Origin: a virus
IMG/VR virus record: IMGVR_UViG_3300011013_003468
Coordinates: 1 to 57,401 of that record
Length of the DNA stretch: 57,401 nt
Reading direction: 5' to 3' (one strand)
The notes under the pieces are model-generated. The model was not told the origin of the DNA. It made no database searches and saw only the letters and a program-made list of their open reading frames with translations. Both the position numbers and the translations under genes were made by a program. Positions 44,796 through 55,127 of this stretch are shown here, piece by piece (positions within the stretch are counted from its first letter, which is position 1; each line of letters opens with the position of its first letter).

Positions 44796-47282
44796 TTAAT
44801 TATTTTGGCTATTTAAATTATAATAAAATGTTTGTATATCTTGACTTATACTAAATACAGGTTTAACATTTCCTATTTGTGGATAATTAAATAATGTTGG
44901 AGTGTTACTATCAGTAGTACTATATGGTTTATATTTATTTGTTTTATCATCTTTTATATAGTAAAAAACTTGATAAGTAGTATTACCATTAATAGTAATA
45001 GGTTGTATAGATGTTTTTATTTTATCATCATACCAATAAAATATTTGAGGTGTTGCAGTATTATCAGGTGTATAATTACTTATTACAGAATTTCGAGCTA
45101 TTTCTTTACCCATTGTAACCACTTCGCTATAAGCAGGATTAACTATTGTTTCCATAGCACCTTGAGCAAAATCACTATTAGGAGTTTTATTTTTAATTAT
45201 AGTACCAGCCAATTGTTGTATAACAGGTGAATCTCTTTTATAAATTATTCTAATAACACCATTTTTTCCTTCTTGAGATTTTAATTTTTTTATACCAGGC
45301 ATTTTTTCATCTACATGATAATCAACAGCTACAAATTCGTCTCCTATATTAGTCATAGCTAAAGGTGTAACATAATCATTGAATTGTTCTTGAGTAAGGT
45401 TACTAAAAAATAAACCACGTTTTCTTCCAATAATATGCTTTTTATATGTTGTAGTATATGATGATGGATCAGCATAAGCTAACATATCATTAGAATATAC
45501 GCCAGGAGAATTAACAACAGCATTATACAAACCTGCTTTAATAGTAGGATCATTATTAAATTGAGTTAAATCAACACCTGTAAATTCTATTTGATTATAT
45601 TTTTGATTAGTACTATACCAATTATTAAGTTCTGTTCCATAATCAGTTTTAAGACTTTTATATAATTTATAATGATTATGATCATTTATTATTTGCTGTG
45701 CTTCTTGTTCAGAATAGCCAAAATTTATAAGTGTTTGTTTACCAATACCATAAGAGGCTTTACCAGTAGTACTAATTAATCTTATAGCTTGATAATATTC
45801 TTTGTTATGTTTTTCTATTTCATTACCTCTAGTATAATTAGCTTTATACCAATCTACTTGGTTTTGAGTATATTTACCATTTTTTACTAATTCATCAGTT
45901 ACATCATTATTAGCTTGATTTCCAATATTTTTTAAACGTTTTAAATTATCTTGATAATTATTATAAAATATTTTTTGATTTTGTTTATATGATTCTAATT
46001 CTTGTCTTTCTTCAGGAGTTATAGTACCTGTATAATCATTACCTGTTGCTTTTTTAAATATTTGTTTATCTTGTTCATTAGGATTGCCTTTTAGCAATCT
46101 ATCAACACTATTTACATTATTTTGAGTATCTGTTATTCCATTTTTTAAAATATTTATTTGTTCTCGAATACCTTGAACATTAAATTTATTAGGATCTAAT
46201 ATTTGATTTACTGTTGTACTTGCATTATAAGTATCTGTAATTGCTGTTTTAGGATGCGCTAAATTATATTTATATTTAGCTAATTCTTTTGCATCTTTTG
46301 CTCTTTGCTTTTGTAATTCAAATGGATCTGCTGTTATTCCTGTAGTTCCGCTTTTAATTTTTTGATAAGAATATTTTATCATAGGTGCAGTAGCATTTTT
46401 ATATACCATATAATCAATATAATTTTGTGCAGGATTATCTTTTTGACCTATAATATTACCATTAATATCTTTTATAGGATTACCATTAACATCTACTAAT
46501 TTCTCAAATTGTTTACTAAAATTTTTATCTAATGTTGAATCAACCATAAAACGCTGTTGTAAATAAGCCATTGCTTTTGGATCACCATATATTCTGCTTG
46601 TTACTGCATTATAAACTTCTTGTGGTGATACTTCTTCTAAACCACTTATTGTCTTTTTCCAATATCTACCATCTGATGTAACATTATATGTAGTATTTTC
46701 ATCTGCTTTAAATCCTTTACCTTCTAAATCAGCTAATTTCCCTAAATCTACATATTCAGCTGGTGATACTGGACTAAATGTATTATATGTCCCTTTTTCT
46801 GGATTGTAATTTGTTCCTTGCCATTTAATATATTCATAAGTTTTTAATTTCTGTATATCTTCTGGTGTATATTTATCAGGATGTTCTTGAACTAATTTAT
46901 CTAAATTTTGTGATGAAGTTTGATAAGCATTATAATTACCTTCTATTAATCCCCATTCACCTCTTGTTTTATTAATATACATTTCTTTTCCAATATTTTT
47001 AATATCAGGAATTATATTACGCCAATTAAGAGTATTATTATATAAATTTTCTGTCGCACTATTTATTTTTTTATCATAAATATCATTTATTTCTTTCATT
47101 CTATTGGTATCTATTTCACCAAATCCGTGACCTACATTTACTTCTGATAATTTTTCTAATCCTTCTAAACTTTTATTTATCATTTGATCATTAAACTGTA
47201 CTGATTTTATCATTAATTCTTCAGGTAATTTTAATGTAAAATCAAGCATTTGTGATCTACTTGTTTTATAAAATCTTCCCAT
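44796..47282 (-). CDS. Likely virion cargo/ejection protein, 828 aa
   Basis: No enzymatic motif. Long, soluble, Asn/Gln/Tyr-rich protein with helical, repeat-poor sequence (for example NLYNNTLNWRNIIPDIKNIG and YLQQRFMVDSTLDKNFSK). It lies between the 645-aa protein and the polymerase protein, the position held by capsid-stored cargo proteins in crAss-like phages with known virion structure. The start has the AATAATTATG context. It directly abuts the giant gene (1 base apart), so all four are one late transcription unit. Assignment is by synteny. Confidence 0.65.
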   Translation of the reverse strand: MGRFYKTSRSQMLDFTLKLPEELMIKSVQFNDQMINKSLEGLEKLSEVNVGHGFGEIDTNRMKEINDIYDKKINSATENLYNNTLNWRNIIPDIKNIGKEMYINKTRGEWGLIEGNYNAYQTSSQNLDKLVQEHPDKYTPEDIQKLKTYEYIKWQGTNYNPEKGTYNTFSPVSPAEYVDLGKLADLEGKGFKADENTTYNVTSDGRYWKKTISGLEEVSPQEVYNAVTSRIYGDPKAMAYLQQRFMVDSTLDKNFSKQFEKLVDVNGNPIKDINGNIIGQKDNPAQNYIDYMVYKNATAPMIKYSYQKIKSGTTGITADPFELQKQRAKDAKELAKYKYNLAHPKTAITDTYNASTTVNQILDPNKFNVQGIREQINILKNGITDTQNNVNSVDRLLKGNPNEQDKQIFKKATGNDYTGTITPEERQELESYKQNQKIFYNNYQDNLKRLKNIGNQANNDVTDELVKNGKYTQNQVDWYKANYTRGNEIEKHNKEYYQAIRLISTTGKASYGIGKQTLINFGYSEQEAQQIINDHNHYKLYKSLKTDYGTELNNWYSTNQKYNQIEFTGVDLTQFNNDPTIKAGLYNAVVNSPGVYSNDMLAYADPSSYTTTYKKHIIGRKRGLFFSNLTQEQFNDYVTPLAMTNIGDEFVAVDYHVDEKMPGIKKLKSQEGKNGVIRIIYKRDSPVIQQLAGTIIKNKTPNSDFAQGAMETIVNPAYSEVVTMGKEIARNSVISNYTPDNTATPQIFYWYDDKIKTSIQPITINGNTTYQVFYYIKDDKTNKYKPYSTTDSNTPTLFNYPQIGNVKPVFSISQDIQTFYYNLNSQNN

Positions 47283-47284
47283 AA

Positions 47285-49222
47285 TTATTGTGTTTTTAAA
47301 TCTTGTGTATTACCATTATCATTATACATAATTAAATTTCCGTTTTCATCTACATTAAATCCAATGCCATATTGAGATAATGTTGGTAATATTTGTAAAA
47401 ACATTTTATTTTGTAATATTGAATTAGTATCAGCACCATATTTTTGTAAATATGTAGCAGATGTATTTAAATCTTTATTTAAATTAGTATAAAAAGCATC
47501 TCTATCTTGTCTATTAGCTAAATCAGCTTGATATTCTGCACCCATAGTAACTTTATCCCTTTGATTTTCCATAGTAGCTTTTTGTGCTTGTATTTGAGAC
47601 ATTGTATTTAATAAAGATTTAGTAATATTTTCTCTTGCTTTTAATGTTTGCATGTGAGTTACAGTATCTAAAGCTCTTTGAACATTTACTGTTCTTGCTG
47701 ATTCCCTATTTATTCTATTAGAAGTATTAGAATATAAATCAATATCTTTTAAATATTCATCAGCTATTGATTTAGCCATTTGACCAGTTTCGTCTAATGT
47801 CTTTAATCCTTTATTACCATAATTTTTAAAAAAACTTCTATTTTGTAAATCTTCTAATCTATTTTTAAGAGTTAAAGAAGCAGGACCAATACCTCCTAAT
47901 AATGTTCCCATAGAACCAATGGCATCTCCTATAGTTCCATTATAATCATTTAAAAAAGGATTATAATTACTATTTTGATTTGCTGGTACACCTTCTGATG
48001 GAGTAGGTACTGGATTTTTTGGTTCTGTTAATGGCTCTTGGTTTGTAGTTTCTGGTTGTTTTACTTGTGCTAAAGGTTCTGTATCTGTATTTTCAATTTG
48101 ATTTATTTCATCTGGTTGTGTTGGACCATTAATATTAGTTGTATCTTTTATATTATTAATACCAGTAGTATCTGTTGTATCGATAGGAACAATACTACCA
48201 TTTACATATTGTAAATTATTATTTTTTAAAGTATTATTAAAATTATTTTTATATGTATCATTATTTTTATATAAATATTGAGAAAATAAACCTAAATTTG
48301 GTAATGTAGATATTTCTATACCATTATCTGTATGTGTGTTACTATAAATATCTTTTTTAATATATCCATTTGCTCCTAAATTAGAATTAGTTGCTTCATT
48401 TATTTTAGCTTTAAAATTTTCAAAAGTTTCAGGATATTCTCTGCCAGTTGTATTTTTATAAAAATCTGTAAATTCATTAAAATTATTTTCATTTAAATAA
48501 TCTGATATAGATTGTGCTACAATAGGATATTGCCAATATTCTATTGAATTAGGATCTTTAGGATCACCACCTGTTGGGATACCATCACCTCCTGTTCCAT
48601 AAGCATATTTTTTACTCATTTTTTGAGTAATCATTTCATTTACCATATTTTGAAATTCTGTATCATAATACTCTTTTAAATTATTTACTTCTTCTATTCT
48701 TTCTAAAGTATTTTTATTTACTATATCTGTAGTATCTTTATTATATTTCTTTTCTAATTTCTTATTTTGCTTTTCTCTTTCTAATTTTCTTTCTGACATT
48801 GTTTTACCATCTATTTTTATTCTATTTGAATAAACTTTAGTACCTTCTTCTAAATTAGTTTGAATACCACCTTGTTCATGTGTTTTACCTTTTAATTTTG
48901 CTACTTGACCATTTGGAGTTTCTATAGCTTCATTATTTTCTAATTCTTGTCCATTATTATTAACTATACCACCCATAGCAAATACTTTATTATATATTTG
49001 TCTCCATAATGGAGGATTATAATAATTAGGTGTTTCAAAAGGATCTGCACTTGGCAATCTTTTATTAGTCTCACCCAAATTTGCTACAGATTTATAAGCC
49101 ATTTGACTACTCAACTGTCCACCAATTGATACTGCTGGAGAAGCCAAATTACCTAAACCCCCAAGACCATAATCTTTAGCTGCCGTATTTATTAAATTCA
49201 TTATTAAATCTTCATTATTCAT
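47285..49222 (-). CDS. Likely virion cargo protein, 645 aa, Gly-rich N-terminal segment
   Basis: The N-terminal region has a Gly/Asn turn-rich stretch (FAMGGIVNNNGQELENNEAI, then AKLKGKTHEQGGIQTNLEEGT), a type I recall in cargo or tail-hub-associated proteins of Bacteroidota phages. A Pro/Thr/Glu-rich linker near residues 370-420 (repeated QPE/EPL) separates it from a helical, Gln-rich C-terminal half (MQTLKARENITKSLLNTMSQ). Between the muzzle-like and 828-aa genes; overlaps the former by 8 bases. No catalytic motif. Role as packaged protein is by position. Confidence 0.65.
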   Translation of the reverse strand: MNNEDLIMNLINTAAKDYGLGGLGNLASPAVSIGGQLSSQMAYKSVANLGETNKRLPSADPFETPNYYNPPLWRQIYNKVFAMGGIVNNNGQELENNEAIETPNGQVAKLKGKTHEQGGIQTNLEEGTKVYSNRIKIDGKTMSERKLEREKQNKKLEKKYNKDTTDIVNKNTLERIEEVNNLKEYYDTEFQNMVNEMITQKMSKKYAYGTGGDGIPTGGDPKDPNSIEYWQYPIVAQSISDYLNENNFNEFTDFYKNTTGREYPETFENFKAKINEATNSNLGANGYIKKDIYSNTHTDNGIEISTLPNLGLFSQYLYKNNDTYKNNFNNTLKNNNLQYVNGSIVPIDTTDTTGINNIKDTTNINGPTQPDEINQIENTDTEPLAQVKQPETTNQEPLTEPKNPVPTPSEGVPANQNSNYNPFLNDYNGTIGDAIGSMGTLLGGIGPASLTLKNRLEDLQNRSFFKNYGNKGLKTLDETGQMAKSIADEYLKDIDLYSNTSNRINRESARTVNVQRALDTVTHMQTLKARENITKSLLNTMSQIQAQKATMENQRDKVTMGAEYQADLANRQDRDAFYTNLNKDLNTSATYLQKYGADTNSILQNKMFLQILPTLSQYGIGFNVDENGNLIMYNDNGNTQDLKTQ

Positions 49223-52200
49223 AACTTATTTGTTTTAATCCTGTTATAGAAAATATTTTAAATAAATAATTATTACTATTATTATAATATAATCTTATTC
49301 CTATATAATTATCTCTAAAAGATTGTAATTCATTCCAAGATTTATTAATATCAATAGTAATATTATTTAAAATTTTATCTATATAATAATTTTGTTGTAA
49401 ATTTATTAAATTTTTATTAAAAATAGGTAAATTATAATTAATTCTATAATCTCTTATTTCATTTAAATTAAATATTCCTTCTTTTTTTGATACTAAAATA
49501 CTATCAATATCGTTGGTTACTTGCCTTTTTAACCACGTTGGATTTTCTTTTTTTATATCTAAAAGTCTTACTCCTGAACATTGATAAGAATTATAAAATA
49601 TTACTTTATCAAAGAAATTTCTTCTAATTTCTGTACTAGTTTGTGTATCATAATTATATATTTCTGATTTAGTAATTATTTTTAAAAATTCATCTATATA
49701 TTGAAGTAAATTATTTTTAGGTAATATTATCTCTATTATACTATCATAAGTATTATTATAAAATTTACCATATTTATAATCTATATTATGATCATATATA
49801 TAAGAAGTAAAATTTAATAATTGTGTTTGTTTTATAGATTTAAAAGAATTTTCAGTTCTATAATATTTATAAGGTAAATATGAATGAAAACTTCTCCAAT
49901 TCATTGTATTTAATGAAAAACTAATAGTAAAACTATTATTTAATATATTAGAATTAGTTATAGGAACATAATTATTTCCATTATATATTTCCCAAATATT
50001 TGTATTAAAATTAAATCTATAGTCATAAGCATCTAAAGTATAATCTTTTTTAGTTAATATTATTCTATTATATTTTTCATCAAATACAGTTAAAAATCCA
50101 TATCCTTGTGGATCATGTGTTATTTCTTTAAATGATATTTGAGAATAATCTCTTAATTTACTTATTTCAAAAGTTAAATTATTTTTAAACCATTTTTTCA
50201 TTCCTATATCTGAAAGACATTTAAGACCTTCCTCAGTTATTAAATATACTTTATTATTATTATCATCAACAAAAAATATAGAATTCATAAATTTTAAAAT
50301 AGAATCTTTATATGTAGTTCCACATACACCTATTTCATCATCAACCATTTTAGCAGTATCCATTGATAAAAATTCACCTGTTCCTATATAACTAATAAAA
50401 TCTTTATTAACTCTTTCTTGATAATTTGGTGGAATTTTATATAACATTCTTTCTGTAAAAATATATAATGTATTATTTAATGTTTTTATATCTGTAATTT
50501 CGCCATAATTATTATCTATATCTCTATAATTATTTGGTAAAAATACTTTGTAATTATCTGTTCTACTTTCATCAAAATTTCTTTGAGAATATAAAATTCT
50601 ATTTTTCCAAGTTTCTAAGCATTTAGAGTTACATTTATAAGTTAATGGTATTGGAAAAAATACTTTTTCTTTATTTTTTCTATTATAATCTTCATTTAAT
50701 TGATATATTTCTGGTGTACTTATAGGTATTAATGTTAATGTATTATCACCATTATTATCTTTTCTTGTTTCATCTTGTCTTAAATACTTAGATCTTGTAT
50801 AAGTATTTAATTCATTAAAATCAAAAGAATCAAAATAAGATGTAGCCCCACTATTAATTTTTAATCTTAATTCTGTATTTAATTCTGATTCAACAAATAC
50901 TCCTTCTATATTTTCTGCAACATATAGTAAAGTATCATCATTTTCTTGTTTTGCATTTAAATCAACATCTGTATTATAATTAAAATCTTTGTTATTAATA
51001 ATATCTTTTAATTCACCACTATTTATATCTTTTAATAATTGTGATAATAATTCAGAACTTATAGCAATTAAATTGCCTATAATATTAGCTAATAAACCAA
51101 TTGCTACTGCAATACTTGATCCTCCTGTTAAAATAGTAACTGTTAATATCCCAGTAAATTCTAATATATTTGCTACAATATTAGATATAGTATCTGCCCA
51201 TCTCCTTTTTTGTAAAGAACCATAAAAAGTACTATGATATTGTGGAAAATGTTGAATATAAATATCACCTTCTTTTACTACAATATCATGTGATGTTGCT
51301 AAATTAGTATGTGTTTTATAATATTTTATATTTTCTAATACAGGATGTATATCTTCGTTTCCTGTTTCAAATCTTACATAAAATAAATCGTCTTTATGAG
51401 CTTCTGTTTTAGAAAATGATAAACCACCATTTTCAGATTTATATATCCCAACAGAACTATCTAATTCTGCATTTATCAATGTATAATTATTAGAACCATA
51501 ATAAACATTTTCTTTTCTATCAGCAGGCTTTAAATAAAACGAATCACTTATAGTTAATTCTTGTTCACCTATTATATCAGAAGGATCATTATAATCTAAA
51601 TAATTATAAGTATGATAATGATATATTGTATGTTTTATACCACAATACCAATCTTGACCATCAGTATCATATTTAATTAGTCCATAAAACAATCCTGTTG
51701 ATGATGTACCAGGGAAAGCATTTTTTTGATAACTTTCTGTATATGCAATTAATTCTTGTCTATAAATTCCTTCTATATATATTTTTTTTGGATATAAAGC
51801 ATCTTTATGAAAAAGTATTTTTGGACTTTTTCCATAAATTATATATCTTGCTTCATTGGTAGTAGTCTGAGAATTATTAAAATAACAATTTACAATATAA
51901 TTATTTTCAGTATTATCAGAACTTGTTTTTATATTTAATGATTGAATAAATCCTTTATCTATAATTTTTCTATTTTGTTCATCTCTTTCACCTACTACAA
52001 TAAAATATCCAATTGCATTTTCTGGTAATTGAATATTAGAAAATTTAATATTTAATAATTGTAAATTTTTTTGATTTATTGGATTATTAATAATTGTTGT
52101 AAATTCTGAAGAATTAAATGCATACAAATTATTTGCATCAATACTATCTAATGTATAAGTATCTGATAATTTTCCATAACTAATAGGTATTGTTAATGTA

Positions 52201-53777
52201 GATGAATAATCATCTTCGTAAATTAATATTGATTTAGATTTATCATCTTTATTTTTTTTATATTTTATAGTAATTAATACAGGATAACTTGATGGCGGAA
52301 CTTCTTCTGTTAATTGTACTTTAAATATTTTTATTTTACTAGATGGATTATTATTTGGAGTAACCAAAGGTATATCATTTCTATCAGGAAATTTATGATG
52401 TCTAATTTTCTGTCCTGTTAAAGAATTACCCCAATAATCATTTCCCCAAAAATCTTGTCCATTTAATGTATCTCTATTTTCATAAGTATTATTAACTACT
52501 TCATAAAAATCCATATTAGATGAATTATTAGACATATTTTCTGGTCTTCCTGGTATATGATAAACAGGTGATTGTGTTCCATCTTTAAAAATATATACTA
52601 TTCCAAAAGCATATACTTCTCCACCCATAAATCCCATTTTTATTGTAGTATTAGATTTAGGATTTTCGTGTATAGTACTTTCAAAAGCAGAAACTTGCTT
52701 TATATAATAATCTGCTTTTATTGCAGAAGCATATCTTTGCAAAGAACACCAATCTATTTCTTTACCTTTACCATTTGCTAATATCAATCTATCATCTAAT
52801 TGTGTAATATGTTTTACTTTTGCTATATCTGGTTTATCTAATAATAAATCTTCTTTTGTTGTTTTCGTATATCCTTCATTATTTCCTGTATATATTATTT
52901 TTGTATCTTCTATTGAATATTCGTTACTAACTAAAACTTCTGTTATATTACCTGTATGTGCTCTTGCTATTATTATTGCTATTCTAAAATATTTAAAAGT
53001 TTTTTTATTTTCTTCTTTATGATTTAATTTAATAACAAGTTTTTTATTACATTTAGATTCTTTAAATAAAGTATTTAAAAGAGAATCTGAAGAATCATCT
53101 GTAAAAGATCCTTTTATTTTATTATAATTACTAGAATGATTTTCTTTATATACATTAACAGTTTCAGAAGTTGTTATCCAATTAGTTGAATTTAAATCTT
53201 CATTTAAATATTGAATAGAAATGTTATAAGAACCCGCATATAATTGCCCATCACTATTTTCTACACTTAATTCTATATCAGGAAAAGAATAATCATCTAT
53301 TAAATTTAATTTTTCAGGTATTAATGTATTATTTTCAAATAAATAATTTAAATTATTTAAATTAATATATCTTGGCTTATTATAATAATCTGTAAAATAT
53401 ATTGTTTTTTCACAACCTCTGATTTTTCTATAAGTTCCATATACTTTATGATATTTACTAAGATTTAATTCTGAACATAAAGGAATAATAGTTTCTTTTA
53501 CACCATTATTATCTAAATATATACCCGAATAATTATTATTATTATTTACAACAAATAATACTGTTTGATTATCACCAATATAAATAGAACCAATAACAAT
53601 AGAATTATCAAATATCAAATTTAATTCATTAGATGTTTCATTACTTAAAAATGGTTCGTTTTTTTCAGTAGTATTATCTACATAATTAAGTGCAAATTTA
53701 TATGTATTTTCGGGTTGATATATTTCTGTATTATCTGTATGTAAACCTTTTAAATTATTTGTATATATTTGTTCCAT
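49215..53777 (-). CDS. Muzzle-like tail protein (tail tubular protein B class), 1520 aa
   Basis: Size, beta-rich sequence and place after the ring-type gene fit the crAss-like muzzle protein at the tail tip, a relative of podovirus tail tubular protein B. The N terminus (MEQIYTNNLKGLHTDNTEIY, then YKFALNYV) matches the usual opening of this family as I recall it. Many strand repeats with YIGDNQTVLFVV, YKIPPNYQERV and ILTKKDYTLDAYDYRFN suggest a propeller. Near residues 860-912 is a strongly hydrophobic Ile/Leu/Val/Ala segment (FTGILTVTILTGGSSIAVAI and on), uncommon inside an otherwise soluble beta protein, perhaps membrane-active on infection. Starts at the ATG overlapping the end of the gene before it. 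Confidence 0.78.
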   Translation of the reverse strand: MEQIYTNNLKGLHTDNTEIYQPENTYKFALNYVDNTTEKNEPFLSNETSNELNLIFDNSIVIGSIYIGDNQTVLFVVNNNNNYSGIYLDNNGVKETIIPLCSELNLSKYHKVYGTYRKIRGCEKTIYFTDYYNKPRYINLNNLNYLFENNTLIPEKLNLIDDYSFPDIELSVENSDGQLYAGSYNISIQYLNEDLNSTNWITTSETVNVYKENHSSNYNKIKGSFTDDSSDSLLNTLFKESKCNKKLVIKLNHKEENKKTFKYFRIAIIIARAHTGNITEVLVSNEYSIEDTKIIYTGNNEGYTKTTKEDLLLDKPDIAKVKHITQLDDRLILANGKGKEIDWCSLQRYASAIKADYYIKQVSAFESTIHENPKSNTTIKMGFMGGEVYAFGIVYIFKDGTQSPVYHIPGRPENMSNNSSNMDFYEVVNNTYENRDTLNGQDFWGNDYWGNSLTGQKIRHHKFPDRNDIPLVTPNNNPSSKIKIFKVQLTEEVPPSSYPVLITIKYKKNKDDKSKSILIYEDDYSSTLTIPISYGKLSDTYTLDSIDANNLYAFNSSEFTTIINNPINQKNLQLLNIKFSNIQLPENAIGYFIVVGERDEQNRKIIDKGFIQSLNIKTSSDNTENNYIVNCYFNNSQTTTNEARYIIYGKSPKILFHKDALYPKKIYIEGIYRQELIAYTESYQKNAFPGTSSTGLFYGLIKYDTDGQDWYCGIKHTIYHYHTYNYLDYNDPSDIIGEQELTISDSFYLKPADRKENVYYGSNNYTLINAELDSSVGIYKSENGGLSFSKTEAHKDDLFYVRFETGNEDIHPVLENIKYYKTHTNLATSHDIVVKEGDIYIQHFPQYHSTFYGSLQKRRWADTISNIVANILEFTGILTVTILTGGSSIAVAIGLLANIIGNLIAISSELLSQLLKDINSGELKDIINNKDFNYNTDVDLNAKQENDDTLLYVAENIEGVFVESELNTELRLKINSGATSYFDSFDFNELNTYTRSKYLRQDETRKDNNGDNTLTLIPISTPEIYQLNEDYNRKNKEKVFFPIPLTYKCNSKCLETWKNRILYSQRNFDESRTDNYKVFLPNNYRDIDNNYGEITDIKTLNNTLYIFTERMLYKIPPNYQERVNKDFISYIGTGEFLSMDTAKMVDDEIGVCGTTYKDSILKFMNSIFFVDDNNNKVYLITEEGLKCLSDIGMKKWFKNNLTFEISKLRDYSQISFKEITHDPQGYGFLTVFDEKYNRIILTKKDYTLDAYDYRFNFNTNIWEIYNGNNYVPITNSNILNNSFTISFSLNTMNWRSFHSYLPYKYYRTENSFKSIKQTQLLNFTSYIYDHNIDYKYGKFYNNTYDSIIEIILPKNNLLQYIDEFLKIITKSEIYNYDTQTSTEIRRNFFDKVIFYNSYQCSGVRLLDIKKENPTWLKRQVTNDIDSILVSKKEGIFNLNEIRDYRINYNLPIFNKNLINLQQNYYIDKILNNITIDINKSWNELQSFRDNYIGIRLYYNNSNNYLFKIFSITGLKQISYE

Positions 53778-54637
53778 CAGTGTTTTAATTTTTGAATTTC
53801 ATTCTGTTTACTAAATAAAGTATAATAACTTCTAGCATTATATGGTTTTAGCCATGCTTGAGCAAAATTTTCCATTTCATCAATAGATTTAGGTATCATA
53901 GCTTGACTAGCTGCTTGTGAACAATACTTATTCCAATCTATTTCTGCTTTTTGTAATTGAACATTAGAATTTGTTTCGCCTGCATAAAATCTTCTTAATG
54001 CCATTTTATATATTATATACATTGTAATAGCTGTTATATAACTATAATTATCAGGTATTAATGGATAACCATTCTCATCTAAAGGTATTCTATTATAAGA
54101 TATTGCTATAGAAAAATCAGTAAAATTAAATCTTAAATATTGTCCATTAATAATAGTATATTCATATTTACAAGTAGTATTTATTTTATCTGTACAATCA
54201 TAAGAAGATGAAAATGTAGATGTACTTAATCTAACTACATCATATAAAAAATTTTGATACCAATTTGTATCAGATACTACAAAAATTGTAGAAAAACATT
54301 CTTTATCACCTAAATTATTTTTTATAATTTTTTTATCAGCTGAGCATATATTTATATCACCTTTCTTTTTTAGATTATTTATACAATCGCATACAGAACT
54401 TATATCTTTATTTTTTAATACAATAATTTGATTTAAGCTTATAATATCTGATGGTAAAGTAATTTGATAATTTGTAACAGTAAAAAATTTAGTTACAGTT
54501 TCCATTGCAGGAACAGCATTTATTGCTGATAATGCTTCACCTGCCCATTCTACTACATCTGCTTCATTTAAATTTGTATAATTAAAATCACGTTGTAATT
54601 TAGTAAATATAGTATTTATTGTAGTAAATTTAATCAT
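53777..54637 (-). CDS. Tail ring/adaptor protein (tail tubular protein A class), 286 aa
   Basis: Begins MIKFTTINTIFTKLQRDFNY and has WAGEALSAINAV near residue 30, then PSDIISLNQII, an opening typical of head-tail adaptor/ring proteins of crAss-like and T7-like podoviruses. The strand-rich middle (YTIINGQYLRFNFTDFSIAI, then YNRIPLDENGYPLIPDNYS) and the helix YIIYKMALRRFYAGE with the helical C terminus (QKAEIDWNKYCSQAASQAMI) fit. It should form part of the ring stack joining portal and muzzle. Start overlaps the preceding gene by 8 bases and the end touches the muzzle ATG. Confidence 0.75.
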   Translation of the reverse strand: MIKFTTINTIFTKLQRDFNYTNLNEADVVEWAGEALSAINAVPAMETVTKFFTVTNYQITLPSDIISLNQIIVLKNKDISSVCDCINNLKKKGDINICSADKKIIKNNLGDKECFSTIFVVSDTNWYQNFLYDVVRLSTSTFSSSYDCTDKINTTCKYEYTIINGQYLRFNFTDFSIAISYNRIPLDENGYPLIPDNYSYITAITMYIIYKMALRRFYAGETNSNVQLQKAEIDWNKYCSQAASQAMIPKSIDEMENFAQAWLKPYNARSYYTLFSKQNEIQKLKH

Positions 54638-55127
54638 TTTTTATATTTTTATTTTTTAACCTTTCTTTTTTAGATTTTATAATAATATATTCTTTACCTG
54701 CTTTAATATTCTTAGCAACTGTTCTTTTATTTGTATATGAAAATATTAAATTATAAAAAGATCTATTTATTAATTTTGTAGTATCTTTCATATAAGTTAT
54801 TCTATATCTTATACCACCTGTTTCTTCATTAAGATGCCATATTAAAGTTTTATTTTTTTTAGCTTCTTCATCTTCTTTCCATAATTTATTTGTAGCACCC
54901 CAATCAGGAGCTAATCCTACTATTTTACCATTTATTATTTTAGGTTTTATTTTATTACCAATAATTGCTATTTTACCCAAATAAAATGGTAATTTTATTA
55001 CTTTACCATCTATTATTTCTTGCATCATAAACTTGATAAAAGAATAAATTATTTTAGTATATTTTTTATAAGATAATTTACGAGAATCTATTTTATCTTT
55101 GTATATTGTTCTTATTGTAATCATCAT
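54630..55127 (-). CDS. Conserved crAss-like virion-block protein, 165 aa
   Basis: Small basic protein: helix-rich opening (SRKLSYKKYTKIIYSFIKFM), then KLPFYLGKIAIIGNKIKPKI, a strand region ending YRITYMKDTTKLINRS, and a basic tail. I recall similar sequences in the same slot of crAss-like genomes; a structural ring or adaptor role is likely from synteny. Short overlaps at both ends (4 and 8 bases) tie it to its neighbours. An alternative is a DNA-binding factor such as IHF, but the length and fold pattern do not fit well. Confidence 0.6.
   Translation of the reverse strand: MMITIRTIYKDKIDSRKLSYKKYTKIIYSFIKFMMQEIIDGKVIKLPFYLGKIAIIGNKIKPKIINGKIVGLAPDWGATNKLWKEDEEAKKNKTLIWHLNEETGGIRYRITYMKDTTKLINRSFYNLIFSYTNKRTVAKNIKAGKEYIIIKSKKERLKNKNIKND

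Noticed and set aside
50989-51225. Plus-strand ORF inside the muzzle-like gene
   Set aside because: Antisense of the hydrophobic segment; no start context or independent support.
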